Source: Pinus tabuliformis
Lineage: Eukaryota; Streptophyta; Pinopsida; Pinales; Pinaceae
Assembly (NCBI GenBank): GCA_031772625.1
Contig: CM062818.1
Coordinates: forward strand, 1,682,926,167-1,682,990,166
Direction of reading: 5' to 3'
Length of the DNA stretch: 64,000 nucleotides
Part shown: positions 1 through 11,221 of the stretch, one piece after another
How positions within the stretch are numbered: position 1 is the stretch's first letter
How the letters are laid out: every line of letters starts with the position of its first letter
Position numbers and translations under genes: made by a program
Notes under the pieces: generated by a model
Seen by the model: only the letters and a program-made list of their open reading frames with translations
Database searches by the model: none
Told to the model about the DNA's origin: nothing

Positions 1-22
1 CCTCTAGTGGTAGAGGGCGAAA

Positions 23-890
23 CAAATATTAGAGCTTGTGCACAGTGATGTGTTTGGACCTGTGAAGGTTCCATCACTGGGTAAGTCTGTGTGCTATGTA
101 TCATTTATAGATGACTTCTCAAGGAATACATGGATATATTTCCTTAAGAAGAAATCTGAAGTCTTTGACAGGTTTAAAAAATTTAAGGCTCTAGTGGAAA
201 ACCAGACAGAGAAGAAGATAAAGGTGTTGATGACAGAGAACGGTGGAGAGTTTTGTAGTAAGGAATTTGAAGAATTCTGTAAGAAGTGTGGTATAGTACG
301 ATAGAAGACTAATCCATATACACATCAGTAAAATGGAGTTGCAGAAAGAATGAACAAGACGTTGATGGAAAGGGCAAGAAGCATGCTCAGTGGTGTCGAG
401 TTAGGATAGGAATTCTGGGCAGAGGTGGTGGAGACAACATGTTACCTGGTCAATAGATCACCTTCATCAGCGTTGGAGGATAAGACTCCACAATAGGTAT
501 GGACTGGTAAGAAACACTCTCTTTCACATCTTAGGGTATTTGGATGTGATGCATATGTACATGTTCCAAAGGAGAAATGAACCAAGTTGGATAGTAAATC
601 TGAAAAGTGAATCTTTATTGGGTATAAGGATGGTTTAAAGAATTATAAGCTTTGGAACCCAGTAACAAGGAACCGAGATGTGGTGTTCAGAGAGGTAAAA
701 GATGTTATTAAACATGAATTCCAACCAAAGGAACATGAGAAGATGGAGTTTGAGCTAAAGGAGGAAGAATAAGACTCTACAACAGAGGAGGAATCAAAAG
801 ATGAAGAGCCAAAAACTCCGGGTGTGAGAACATCAGTTTGAGAAAGAAGGCAGCCAGAAAGGTATAGTCCACTGCTTTCTATTCAAATTT
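23..890 (+). pseudogene. copia integrase relic with C-terminal hinge
   Basis: Translation in one main frame gives the integrase core: a VHSDVFGP segment with the first catalytic Asp, FIDDFSRNTWIYFLKKKSEV, then TENGGEF, then a GVAERMNKT segment with the catalytic Glu. In active copia integrases the second motif is usually SDNGGE, so here the second catalytic Asp is replaced by Glu. The downstream part shows the usual FWAEVV, VFGCDAYVHVP and FIGY blocks and an acidic hinge rich in Glu, Asp and Lys. Stops interrupt it at 302-304 and at several later codons. The family joins element cDNA to chromosomal DNA; this copy is dead. Confidence 0.88.
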
Positions 891-894
891 TTCT

Positions 895-2490
895 TTATCT
901 ATTACTCACGATGATCCCAAAACTGTGAAGGAAGCAGTAGATTCAGAGGATGGAAAACTCTGGAAAGAGGCCATGGTTGATGAAATGTCATCTTTGCACA
1001 AAAATGAGGCTTGGGATCTGGTGGAGTTGCTGGCTGGAAGGGAACCCATTGACAGCAAATGGGTATTCAAGAAGAAGACAAATGCAAAAGGAAAGGTGGA
1101 GAAATACAAATCTCGGTTAGTAGCAAAAGGTTATTCCCAAGTGCCAGGAATTGATTTTGGTGATATTTTTTCTCCTGTTTCCAAGGTAGCTTCTATTAGA
1201 TTACTTTTATCTGTTGATGCTGCTTTTGATTTTGAGGTAGAACAAATGGATGTGAAGATAACATTTATTCACAGAGATCTGGAAGAGGAAATCTACATGA
1301 AGCAACCTGAAGGCTTTGCGATGAAGGGTAAGAAAGAACTGGTATGCAAGTTAAAGAAGTCTCTGTATGGGTTAAAACAGTCACCAAGGATGTGATATCA
1401 GAAATTTGATGCATTTATACGGGGACTTGGCTTCACTAGAAGCAAAGCATATCACTGTGTGTATTTTAAATTAATTGGTGACCGTGTTATTTATCTGGTC
1501 TTGTATGTGGATAATATGTTGCTGGTTGGAAATAACAAAGAAATTATCCAGGATTTGAAGACCCAATTGTCCTCCAAATTCGACATGAAAGTTCTTGGTG
1601 CTGCAACCTATATTTTGGGCATGGAAATTAAAAGAGATCGGGGAAAGAGGAAGCTCTGGTTAAACCAAAGGAAGTATGTTGAGACAATACTGTAGAGGTT
1701 TAATATGCAGGATAGTAATCCGGTGAAGGTTCATATTCTTGTAGGTGTGAAGTTATCTACTGAACAGTGTCCCAAGACACAAGAAGAGGAAGAGGACATG
1801 TCCCGTGTTCCATATGAAAGTGTTGTCGGTAGCCTGATGTATGCAATAGTCTGTACTAGACCAGACATTGCACATGCAGTGGGAGTATTGAGCAGGTTTA
1901 TGTCAAAACCAGGGAAGGAGCACTGGACAACAGTGAAGCAAGTTTTCAGGTATTTGCGTGGCACTAATGATTATGGTTTGTGCTACCAATGAAGACCAGG
2001 ATTGGACATAGTGTTGGATATTCGTGGCTTTGTTGATGCAGACTGGGCTGGAGATCTGGATCAAAGAAGATCTACAAGTGGGTATGTGTTTAACCTATTT
2101 GGAGGTGCAGTCAGTTGGATGAGTAAGAAACAATCTATAGTGGCACTATCAACTATAGAGGCAGAATACATGGCAGCCACTCATGCAAGCAAGGAAACAG
2201 TTTGGTTGTAGAGATTTTGTTCAAGTATGGGGTTAGTACAGGGAGCTATAAGGATATACTGTGACAGCCAAAGTGCAATTTTCTTGACAAGGAACCCTGC
2301 ATATCATTCAAAGACCAAGCACATTGATGTCCAGTATCACTTTGTGAGGGATATGATAGAAGACAAAAGGGTGTTGTTGGTAAAGGTGCACACTTTGAAG
2401 AATATTGCAGATGCATTGACAAAATCTGTGAGCTCTGAGAAGTTCTCTTGGTGTAGAGAAACAATGGGCGTTGCAGGGCTGGATAAATGA
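895..2490 (+). pseudogene. copia reverse transcriptase-RNase H relic
   Basis: The RT begins with the copia signature around 925-1400 (WVFKKK, RLVAKGYSQ, GIDFGDIFSPV, then KKSLYGLKQSPR). A stop follows at 1393-1395. The catalytic box at about 1504-1521 reads YVDNMLL, so the second Asp of YVDD is Asn. The connection domain includes GSLMYAIVCTRPDIA and VFRYLRG. RNase H follows at 2002-2490 with [23 protein letters not shown] and a CDSQSAI segment, so its acidic residues are recognisable. Stops near 1695, 1990 and 2209 split the frame into pieces. It would copy element RNA and remove it from the hybrid; the changed YVDD and the stops rule this out here. Confidence 0.92.
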
Positions 2491-2529
2491 CTAAGCTCTC
2501 TTGTGGCCCCCTGTGGAAAGAAAACAACA

Positions 2530-2539
2530 AGTGGGAGAA
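2530..2539 (+). promoter_or_regulatory. copia polypurine tract
   Basis: AGTGGGAGAA lies directly before the LTR start TGTTGCG. In LTR retrotransposons this RNase H-resistant purine run primes plus-strand DNA synthesis. The position between the RNase H stop and the LTR is as expected. Confidence 0.75.
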
Positions 2540-2882
2540 TGTTGCGTTATGTTATATTCTTTCCACGACTAGTCCACGTAGTTAACTGGGGGGTTAGAAG
2601 AGGGGTGGAGTCCCCCTTTCGTTGCGTTGATTGCGCAGCGGGGGAGTCACAGGGGGTTTGAGGGGTGCAGGTAACCCCACTCTATGGGTTTTTTACCCTA
2701 TATTAGGTTGGGCAGACCTACCTATTGGATGCTTCGACATGTATAAATATGTGTTGTAACATTGAAAGGAATATAATGAAAAATCAAGCTTGTAGTCCCG
2801 GTTTTGGGATCCAGGGGATTTTTTTTTTTTTTTTTTTTAGAATTCGTATGCTGGTAATTTCTGTACGGGGTTAAAAACTACA
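2540..2882 (+). repeat. 3' LTR of the copia element
   Basis: The block begins TGTTGCGTTATG after the polypurine tract and probably ends ACTACA. A TATA-like TATAAATATG lies at about 2742, followed by an A-rich stretch with AATATAATGAAAAATC, as expected for promoter and polyadenylation signals. A run of about 20 T lies at 2819-2838. With no partner LTR in the window, the right border is an estimate. Confidence 0.7.
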
Positions 2883-3009
2883 TGGAGAACAACAACAAAC
2901 AACAATAATAACAACCAAAGACAAATTACAGAACAAACTATGGGATCCAGGAAGACAAAGGTTGAAAGCAAATGATCAGGAGATCATGATTATTTTAACC
3001 TTGGGAGTC
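2883..3009. other. unassigned short stretch after the copia LTR
   Basis: It holds an AAC/AAT-rich simple sequence (about 2886-2922) and then unassigned DNA. No gene is visible. Confidence 0.5.
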
Positions 3010-3725
3010 TGATGCAGGAGCATTTAGCTTAGCAATTTCATTATATTCTAGTTAACTTAGGGGCTCTTGTGTTTTCAAGGAATTTGGATTCCTATGTATC
3101 AAATTAAAGTAATTATTAATGTTTTGAGTGATTGGAATATGAATTAATTAGATATTGTGAGGATATTTGTAAATGCTCTCGAATGTAGGAGAACATGAGT
3201 GATGATGAGTGATTAGTGAGGATTGAGAGATTTGGAAATCAATTGTAAATATTAGATTAGAAATTGGTTTCATGGTTTGTGGAACTAGAGAGGATTCTTA
3301 GGGATTAGTGGAGTCAAAAGTGGACTTAGAGGATATTCGGGATTTAATTCAACAGATTAAGGATCTGAACCAGAATTGGTTCACAAAACCTTTTGTATAA
3401 ATGTAAGCCAAAAAGGCATAGAGTTAGTTAGTCAGTTATTCAGTTATTTAGAGTGAGAATTAGAGTTTAGAGATTATATAGGGTTGACTGTAAGCCTACG
3501 GGAAGGAAAGGAAAGGCCACTGATATAGAAGATCAGGTCGAGAAAGAAAGTCTTGTGTAAATGTTTGTTCATTAATACAGATAGCTCGATTTCTAAGTAT
3601 GAGTTGATTGTATTGAGTAATCCAATGATAAATTGTGTGTGAAATAGAGTAATTCTGTGTAACATAGGTTTGCAAGTGTGCAGAATCAGTGAAGAAGACA
3701 AAGAAGAGTGTTACGGGTTTACACA
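3010..3725 (+). repeat. possible solitary LTR, family unknown
   Basis: It begins TGATGCAGGAGC and could end at TTTACACACA. A TATA-like GTATAAATG at about 3395 is followed by a compact AT-rich stretch resembling an LTR R region. I found no target-site duplication and no second copy, so this is only a compositional resemblance. It contains no convincing ORF. Confidence 0.25.
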
Positions 3726-4079
3726 CAGATAGTATTGGAGAAAACCTTCAATGTTACAACGAAGGTATAACTATAGGGTTTCCTAAAACCTAAGGATTTA
3801 TGAAGGAAGCGTAAAGGTGCGAAGAAATGAAGTAACAGAGTGGAGATCAAGATCAAAACAAGTGAAGACCAGAAGGCGAGAACAAATACACAGGTAGAAA
3901 GCCGAACGAATGAGCTATTACACAGTAAGAAACAAAAGAATGTAACAGTGCACAAGAACCATTGGATAAGTTAGATCAACGGATGAGATTGTGTGGGATA
4001 GACGACTAAGATTAAGTCACGCAAGATAAAGTCAAAAAAATGAATGGCGGAAATTAAAACCACATGCAGAATAGTGGAG
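3726..4079. other. unassigned DNA
   Basis: I see no coding, RNA or repeat signal on either strand. The sequence is A-rich on the plus strand. Confidence 0.4.
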
Positions 4080-4340
4080 CGGTCTTCGTAGGTGGTAAAC
4101 AGTTTTTCGCGTGCCCTAAAAGATGTAAGTGGTATTCTACAAATTCACACGATTACCCTTAGCGGACGACACGTAGCACGATTAAACTACTTTTCTCGCG
4201 CGCTCTCGACCTGATATCGGTCGTGCACGATTTCACGCAAGATTGCACGATAGCCGTTGGATCGAGCGGGATTGATCAAAGGTGGAGATCTTCCAAGCTA
4301 GTTGGCGACCGGGTGACGCGATAACCGTCAGATTAAGGAA
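4080..4340. promoter_or_regulatory. CpG-rich block, possible promoter or unmethylated island
   Basis: CpG is frequent here (for example TTCTCGCGCGCTCTCGAC and GCGACCGGGTGACGCG), whereas the surrounding transposon-rich DNA is CpG-poor. The heptamer GCACGAT or close variants recurs between about 4150 and 4250. About 50-80 bp downstream a short ATG reading frame ends at a good splice-donor sequence. No core promoter motif is clear, so a regulatory role is only a suggestion. Confidence 0.25.
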
Positions 4341-4384
4341 TGAGATCGACGACAGAGGTTGAATGTGCTAAAGAGAGCATCGAT

Positions 4385-5830
4385 ATACATGCAAAGGTTT
4401 ATGGAATGGCAGAAAGGTAAGGTTTAAGTGTGGTTATGAAATATTTCTATTATATGGGAATTATAATAGAAATGAGCGGAATAAATGTATTACAGTTAAT
4501 GTCGGGATTAATTAATGAAGGTCTAAGTCTGAGTTTTAGCCAAGCTACAAATATTATGGAAGGATTTATAAGATTCTGCTCAAAGGTCTATAAAGTTTAG
4601 ACTTGGGATAGTTAAATGAAATGTTTCCGCATGGCATTTATTGAAGGAGAATTAAACCTTGACTTGTGAAGGTTTTACCAAGTAAGGAATTTTGGAATTC
4701 TTGGGATGTATGTGACATGCATTCTACATGCATACTGTGGGTATGTGCGGTTTAGGCTGCATCACCTTTTCAGCCCTTAGTGGTGTGGTTTGGGGAACTT
4801 TTCCTCTAATAGCTTGGGGATCTCAGAAATAGTGTACCTTTATTTATAATATTATTTGGGACAAAAATATGAAATTTTGTGTTTGCTTAATGTGAAATGC
4901 CAGACTGCAGCATCACATCTACAAGAACTAAAGGTAAGTGTCCTTCAAGAATAATGTGACATGAACGACAGGAACTGATCTGTTTTCTAGATTGAAAATG
5001 AGAACTAATCTTGCTTGCTAAATTTTATAGTTCTTTTCAGAATATATTCTGTTTGTATGGAGAATATTTTATAGTCAAAATAGTTGTTTTAACAACATAA
5101 AAGACCCTATATTTTCTATCAGATTTTGATCATTTCTATCATATTTTGGTCTCTACACTTACATACCATGGTTAAAGATTTTTTTTGACAAGGTTACAAT
5201 GAAATTCATCCAGTCTTATCTACACAAGTTGGGGAATTCGACCATTATAAAGAGCTTCATAATGTCTGTCAAATTCATGGCAACCCTGGTTACAACTCTC
5301 AGTAAGAAATTACCTCATGTTGCTTGGTCAATCAATGCCTTGGATCCTGAACGGACAATGTTAGCTTGGCTTATGCACCCAGTTGACAGGATAAGGCACC
5401 TCAATCACATTTAAACTAGTAGGCTCTGTCAACTTCGTAAAAATGTAAAAAGCCACTTTTATTCTTGAAGTAGAACACTATGAATCTATTCCTACATTTT
5501 CAACACCAGAAGCCTGTTGACTAGCTTCTGATGTAGAAGATTGTTCTGGACAATTTCCTTCAGCGGATTCAATTGTTAAGTCTAAAGATACTCTAATTTA
5601 AGTGTCCCATGAAATTGTCAAATTTGAAACTTAGTCCAAACCTACAAATAGCATAATGAGTGAAGAAGTTGCATGTTAGGCCCTCCCGGTTAATCCTATG
5701 ATCCACAAAGAGATTCAGAATAGAGGAGAGGATAATACAATGTTGTGGGCAACGAATGCAACATAAAATGACAAAAGTCAGAATTGCACCAACAAAAATA
5801 ATAATGTGATTCTGGTGGATATATTCCAAA
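4385..5830 (+). pseudogene. exon-like fragments of unknown identity
   Basis: Three signals line up. An ATG near 4388 runs to an AG|GTAAGG donor at about 4420. A short ATG frame at about 4899 ends at AAAG|GTAAGT near 4933. A pyrimidine-rich stretch ending TTTTCAG lies near 5040. Farther on, 5199-5414 is a 71-codon ORF, and 5441-5830 gives a plausible acidic/Ser-rich translation broken only by a few stops (TGA, TAA, TAG). I recognise no domain. It could be a decayed host gene, a transposon part or chance. Confidence 0.2.
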
Positions 5831-7632
5831 ATTGAGCAAAAGCATTTAATTGTTCAAGCCAACATCAAGCATGATTCGAGCTATTTTGTAAGTTCACCCC
5901 TCTATTTACTTGTGATCATCCTTCCTTTGAGCTATGGATTTATACAATTTATGCGCTACTACATTTATTTTTTAATTATGAAATGCACCTAGAAATTATT
6001 AGATGTAATTAATTAGCTCGTTCATCGTGTTTTTATGCTTAAGCCTTGAGTCAATGCAACCTAGTTGGCAACGTAGGCACACTAATTGGAAGCATTAAAT
6101 ATTCATATTTGCTATTGGGTCCAGGTAATCTTCATTAGTTCATGTTGTTGACCAATGATGTATATGAAGAACGAATCGTTGGTTATGGCTTCAAATGACA
6201 TGTCTTCCATTATGTGAAGCACCAGGTTCAATATTTTTGACAATGGTTGTTTTGAAGCATTTAATTGGCAATGGTTGATTTGAAGCATTGAGTTGGATTG
6301 AGAGCAATAGAACCAATTTTTATTTTAAAGACAACTTGCTAGATTCTCTTCTCTACAGTGCAAGCTTGAGAGGAGCTTGATCAAACATTTAAAAATATTT
6401 GACGTCTGAATGTGAGCTATCGATTTCAAATGTACACTATTTTCTTTATTTGGATGCTTACAAATAAGAAAATTTCCTCGGAATTGGCTGCCATTAATTG
6501 GAATTAGGATTTAATAGTTTCAAATTTTGGATTTTGTTTTGGTGAAATCTTTGATGCAACGACTTACTATCATCAATGTTGGATTAATAATATTTCAATA
6601 AAACTTAGGGACAATGTATTTTTGGTACATGAGTTTGTGCATAATGCTATCTTCCTCTCTCTTATACATTGATCTACCTTTTGTCATCAATGCCCTGTAT
6701 TAATGCACTAAATAACTTTGTGACAACATTTCTTTAGCAAACGAGTTTGTGCACAATGCAATATTTCATATTCTATATTTTAATGAGAATAAGATTTGTG
6801 AACATAGAATGTGTGTTTTTTGGTAAAATATACTATCAAGGTAGGCTTGAAAAACTTGGGTCAACTCTTTGTTGATACATATTATATATGAAAGAATCCA
6901 CCTACATGTAAAATTAAAAGGGAATTTGTGATGAAGCAGCTACCTCAACAAGAATGTAGAAGCTTAAAAAAAACAAGTGTAATCATATTTAATGAGGACT
7001 ATTAGCATCAACTATGAATTACTAGAAAGTGAACTTAATAGAAAACACCTTTCTCAAGAGTTATATAAAGTGAACTTGACAACTAATAACTTTCTCAAGG
7101 CTCCTTTGTAAACACTATTTTTCTAATTTTCTGTAATATGTTTGCAAATGTACTTATTGGAGTAGGGATTGCTCGTGGTTATCCGGTGTGGATTGCGGTA
7201 AAGCCTAAGAGACAATGAGATGAAAAATTCCTCAAGGATAATGATGGAGTTCAGTGGCATTCCTAGCTTAGCTTGGTTTTGTGATCTCGGTGCTGGTTTT
7301 GGTGAGATCACGGTTTGGTGAGGGTGGAGGTGGTTTAACCTCTGGATTCCCTTGGTTGTTTTTGGATTGGTTTATTCATGAGATCCCAAATTCATGCTTG
7401 GAATATGGTATGGGGGTGATTGACCTGAAAGAAAGAGTTGGTTCAGCCATGTCTACGGTCAGGTGGTACATGGAAGTCCTGAACCTGGTCAGATTTGCTT
7501 ATGTTTAATAAAAGATAAGTTCTCGTGCTTTTGTACTTATTCATATGTGGATTTAATGGCTATTATCTCACTGTAATTTTCATTGTTTAATGCCGGTTAT
7601 AAGCATGACTATATGATTGGTTATTTCCATAG
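5831..7632. other. unassigned intergenic DNA
   Basis: AT-rich sequence without a convincing gene. A short imperfect duplication around GAAGCATTTAATTGGCAATG lies at about 6250-6290. The small ORFs at 7123-7311 (minus) and 7281-7508 (plus) have no recognisable motif. The right end is the target site of the copia insertion at 7638. Confidence 0.4.
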
Positions 7633-7637
7633 TTATT
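7633..7637. repeat. target-site duplication, left copy (TTATT)
   Basis: TTATT directly precedes the left LTR and is repeated directly after the right LTR at 13894-13898. A 5-bp duplication is the normal mark of LTR-retrotransposon integration and fixes both element ends. Confidence 0.9.
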
Positions 7638-7856
7638 TGTTAAAATTGGCAACTAGGGCCAAACTCCATGTGGGTCATCTTATTTATGGCCGTTGATATT
7701 TTTCTTGGATCCCTCTCATTGAGAGGTGTAGGATTGATCTAAAGATCATCCTATTCCGATAAGTATTCATGGAGTTATGAATTTATTTGCGTTATAAGAC
7801 AATTCGTCAAGGTTGGTCAACAACCAAATAAACCGCACATGTGCTCAATGTTTTAG

Positions 7857-7864
7857 TATAAATA
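7857..7864 (+). promoter_or_regulatory. TATA box of the left LTR
   Basis: TATAAATA in the context TTTTAGTATAAATAGAGG is conserved in the right LTR at 12328-12335. It is the only strong TATA in the LTR. Transcription from here would run through the CCGGAA array just downstream. Confidence 0.6.
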
Positions 7865-7982
7865 GAGGTGGACTTCAAGTCATTTCAACACACTTGGGAT
7901 CTCTTCCTCTCTCCACTTGTCTTTGGGTTTTAGTAAGAGGAGAGATCCTAAGGAATAATGTTGCCCTGATCCAGAGGGCAAA

Positions 7983-8496
7983 AAGCCGGAACTGCCGGAA
8001 AAGCCGGAAATGCTGGAAAAGCCGGAACTGCCAGGAAAGTCGGAAAATCCGGAAAAGCTAGAAATGCTGGAAAATCCAGAACTGCTGGAAAAGTTGGAAA
8101 AGATGGAACTACCGGAACAGTTGGAAAAGCTGGAACTGACAGAAAGATGGAAAAGCTGGAACTGCAGGAATAGTTGGAAAAGCTGGAATTGCCAGAAAGA
8201 CGGAAAAGCCAGAAAAACCAGAAATACTAGAAAAGCCGGAATAGCTGGAACAGCCGGAACTGCTGAAAAATCCGGAAAAGCCGGACGGAACTGCCTGAAA
8301 ATCTTGAACTACCGGATGTGCCGGAAAAGCTAGAAGTGCCGAAAAGCCAGAAAAGCCAGAAAAGCTGGAAAAGCCGGAAATGTCAGAATTGTCAGAATTG
8401 CCGGAAAATCCGGAACTGCCAGGACTGCTGGAACTGCCGGGAACAACCGGAATTGTCGGAAACAGCCGGAACAGCCGGGAACTATCAAAACAACCG
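7983..8496 (+). repeat. 9-bp minisatellite (GCCGGAAMW type) in the left LTR
   Basis: Some 55 imperfect copies of a unit such as GCCGGAACT or GCCGGAAAA run through this block. The unit is a multiple of three, so several frames stay open on both strands. The plus strand gives Lys/Leu/Met-Pro-Glu triplets; the minus strand gives Phe/Pro/Ser/Gly-rich frames (for example minus 8109-8525). These ORFs are best read as by-products of the repeat. The array is shorter than its partner at 12449-13126. Confidence 0.9.
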
Positions 8497-8520
8497 GAGC
8501 ATCTGTCTCTGAAGGAGAGC

Positions 8521-8870
8521 AACATGCAAGGGACAACTAACTAACATTGGGATAGTTGTATGGTGCTTAACAACAAATACACTAAGCATGCAATGTTACA
8601 GCTAGCATGCAAGGGACAACTAGCATACAACAACAAGCATGCTAAGGACAACAAGCATGTTAGGGACAACAAGCAAGCAATGTGCAACCAACACATAGGT
8701 CAGGATAGAAACATGGTGTAGCAATGGAACATAATGCAGTACAGTGATGGGTACAGTCATGATTAATAAAGCATGATGAGATGCAACATAGTGATGATGG
8801 GTGCAGCATGGTGCAACACGGTGAGGTGCAACATGATGACGAAATGCAACACAAGATAGGTGAAGGAGTC
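8521..8870 (+). repeat. secondary repeat block in the left LTR
   Basis: Variants of CATGCAAGGGACAACTAGC and AGCATGCTAAGGACAACA recur up to about 8690. They are followed by GCATGATGAG and GGTGCAACAT variants to about 8850. The corresponding block in the right LTR is 13150-13500. No gene is supported. Confidence 0.7.
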
Positions 8871-9244
8871 ATCTTGGAGAATTAGTTGAAGCAGCATGTC
8901 TTAAACTGATCTCATGTATCATCTTCTTAGAGATGATCTATGCGCTTATCTAGATAAGTCAAAGTGTTGACTTCTATTGTAAACGTACTATCTCTCTCTC
9001 TGTGCTGAATTATTGAAGAACATATAAGAAGAATTGATCAAGGGTTCCCCCACATTGGGGTTTGTCCTTGGCTAGCGCCACATCTTGTGTCCTCTTGTCT
9101 TGGCTTGTCTTCTGCGATTTATGTTTATGTTCTATCTACAGTTTACTTTAATGCTGATGTGATTGTTAATCTGGAAAATATATGGAGCTAACTGTGAAAA
9201 TTGAAATAAATTTCTCTAAGCATAGAACATACCTAAAATTAACA

Positions 9245-9261
9245 TGGTATCAAAGCTGAGG
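9245..9261 (+). promoter_or_regulatory. primer binding site (initiator tRNA-Met type)
   Basis: TGGTATCAAAGCTGAGG directly follows the LTR end. It differs by one base from the TGGTATCAGAGC core complementary to the 3' end of plant initiator tRNA-Met, the usual copia primer for minus-strand synthesis. Confidence 0.85.
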
Positions 9262-10000
9262 TGAAGACAATGCCCAAACAAGAGTGAAAGAGCAATCACC
9301 GAAGACAGTTGGGAAAGGACAAAAGGATCAGTGGATTCCTCATCCCTCTTCAAATTCACCAAGGGTGAAATCGAAGCAGAGAATATTATCAGAATGGCGC
9401 AGCGAAATATGGCATACCTAAAGATCACTTCATTGGAAGACCCGATCTCAGGGTGGAAGGAAAGGAAGATAACTAGTTTGGCCATTATGCGAAGGAGTGT
9501 CCAAATGGCAGAGACACATGACTTGATCATTCCAGGGACATCTTCAATGATCAAAGGAATGACAGGTAATGCAGGTCATCAAGGAAATGGCCGAATCTTC
9601 ATAGAAAGCAAGGAACCCCAGGTATGAAGAATCAAATGTTGTTTCTCATAAGATAAAGAAGCGTTATCTTGTATTGGCCCTCTCCCTCAGATTCTTTGGG
9701 AATCTGGCTTATAGATTGTAGTGCTTCAAGGCACTTCAGTGGATAGATGGGTGCACTCTCTAATTTGGCAGAGATGGAAACAATCGTGGGATTATACTTG
9801 GAGTCGATGCCACCTATCCTGGAAAGGGTATAGGGAATGTTAACTCTCAATTGAATAAGGGTAACTCAATTCATTTACAGAATCTCTTTTATGTACCTGA
9901 TCGTAAGAAGAACCTGGTGTCCATCTTGGAAATGGAAGTCAAAGGTTTCAGGGTGGCATTCATCAATGGAAAGGGATGTCTAAATTCAAGTAGAGCATGA
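9262..10000 (+). pseudogene. copia Gag-protease-preintegrase relic
   Basis: A half zinc knuckle, FGHYAKECPN, is readable at about 9478-9507, but its first Cys pair is gone. A protease segment at about 9708-9745 reads LIDCSASRHFSG where active copia proteases have D-S-G-A. After a frameshift the segment LGVDATYPGKGIGNV follows. The preintegrase motif LYVPDRKKNLVSI lies at about 9890-9930. Stops and frameshifts are numerous. The order matches Gag-PR-INT, but the integrase core is absent. Confidence 0.75.
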
Positions 10001-10104
10001 AGGTACATGTCTGAGATGTACCGAAGGAAAATCTTATAAGGGGACAATTCCCCTCATGCAGCAGGTCCACAGGTTTGGAACAACCCGAGGAGTTTGAGAT
10101 TCAT

Positions 10105-11140
10105 GATCGGGAATCTCATGTATACAGGTGGAAGAAAGCCCTCTATGGCTTGAAGCAAAACACCCCGGGCGTAGTATGAGAGGATTGATAACTGTCCGAT
10201 GAAGTTGAGATTCACTAGGAGTGAAACCAATCCAAACCATTACTCGAAGGTTGTGGATTATAGACCTCTCGTACCGGCACCTTATGAGGATGACCTATTT
10301 CTGAAAGGTGCAGACCCTCTCATTTGCAGAAGTAAGAGGGAGTTGGATTCCAGATATGGAATGATAAACTGCAAGCCTATGATTACCTCGAGGATCTTAA
10401 CTTTCAGAAGTTATATGGTAGTGATGTCAGACCAGATTTGGGAAATGCCTCTGAGTTTCATAACTCATTCACGTTGATGTTCTTGGTGAACTTCCGTCCG
10501 GAGATATGTTTTGCAGTTAGCATGGTGAGCTCATATTTGGTTGAGCCTCACTGGATTGGTGCCAAGAATCTTTTGAGATATCTTCGGGGCACTATCTCTC
10601 TATGGATTGAGATACACTGCTGGAAATATGAAACTGCATGATTATTCGAATGCTGATTGGGAAGGCAGTGTGGAGGATCACTAGAGCACTTCTTAGTGCT
10701 GGTTCTCTTTGGATTCTACTTCGATATCATGGATGAGTAGGAAGCAGAAGTCGGTTGCTATAAGCACCGCTGAGATCGAATACATAGCTACGAGTATGAT
10801 CTCGTGTGAAGCTGCATGGTTGCAAAAGCTCTTAAGTGAGTTGTTTGTACACATGATGAATACCATTGTGATTCTTTGTGACAACCAAAGGGGGGATTCG
10901 ATTATTGAGGAATCTCGTATTTGATGATTGCTCCAGCAAATAGACATCAGATATTGCCTTATCTGCGATATGGTAAGTCGATGAGTGAGGAGGCTCCATC
11001 GCATTGAGACTGATGTAAAGGTCGCAAACATTTTGTCAAAGCCTCGGGGAAAGGTCAAATCTGTGACTTTCCCGAACGACTTGGAGCCGTTGAGAGAACT
11101 TCTTATAAGGGTCCTGCATGTTGCATGCATTGAGCTCTAG
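10105..11140 (+). pseudogene. copia RT-RNase H relic with internal deletions
   Basis: The translation resumes inside RT with KKALYGLKQ-like sequence at about 10125-10160, then a YEDDLFL box at about 10285-10305 where YVDD is expected. RPEICFAVS, NLLRYLRGTI and the RNase H segment SWMSRKQKSVAISTAEIEY (10727-10785) follow. The last part, near 11000-11130, ends in a frame-shifted RNase H tail. Several segments between these blocks are missing compared with a full copia pol. It is a non-functional remnant. Confidence 0.8.
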
Positions 11141-11221
11141 GAGATCTAGGGGGCTTGGGGTACTTACTGGAGCAACATACGACCAAAGGGCGACTCGCCC
11201 TCCCTTGGTGGTGCGCTATGA

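Larger units (their letters stand above)
1..2882 (+). mobile_element. Ty1/copia retrotransposon, decayed, 3' portion
   Basis: The order integrase, reverse transcriptase, RNase H, polypurine tract, LTR on the plus strand is that of Ty1/copia. Gag, protease and the 5' LTR would lie left of the window. The reading frame is broken by many stops and at least two catalytic residues are changed (see the parts below), so this copy cannot move by itself. The polypurine tract reads AGTGGGAGAA and the LTR begins TGTTGCG, a junction common in Tork/Tnt1-like copia elements; that lineage is an inference. The right end (ACTACA, about 2882) was chosen from the terminal CA and cannot be checked against a second LTR. 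Confidence 0.9.
7638..9244 (+). repeat. 5' LTR (1607 bp) of the minisatellite copia element
   Basis: It starts TGTTAAAATTGGCAAC and ends CTAAAATTAACA, directly before a TGGTATCA primer site. In order it contains a U3 of about 220 bp, a TATA box, the CCGGAA-type 9-bp array, a second repeat block built on CATGCAAGGGACAAC, and a unique 3' part with a CT run near 8990. The same order is seen in the right LTR. Confidence 0.93.

Noticed and set aside
8109..8525. Minus-strand 138-codon Ser/Gly/Phe-rich ORF
   Set aside because: It is produced by the stop-free 9-bp minisatellite; neighbouring frames on both strands are equally open.
9245..9261. tRNA gene at the TGGTATCA site
   Set aside because: Only the short primer-binding complement is present; no cloverleaf can be formed.
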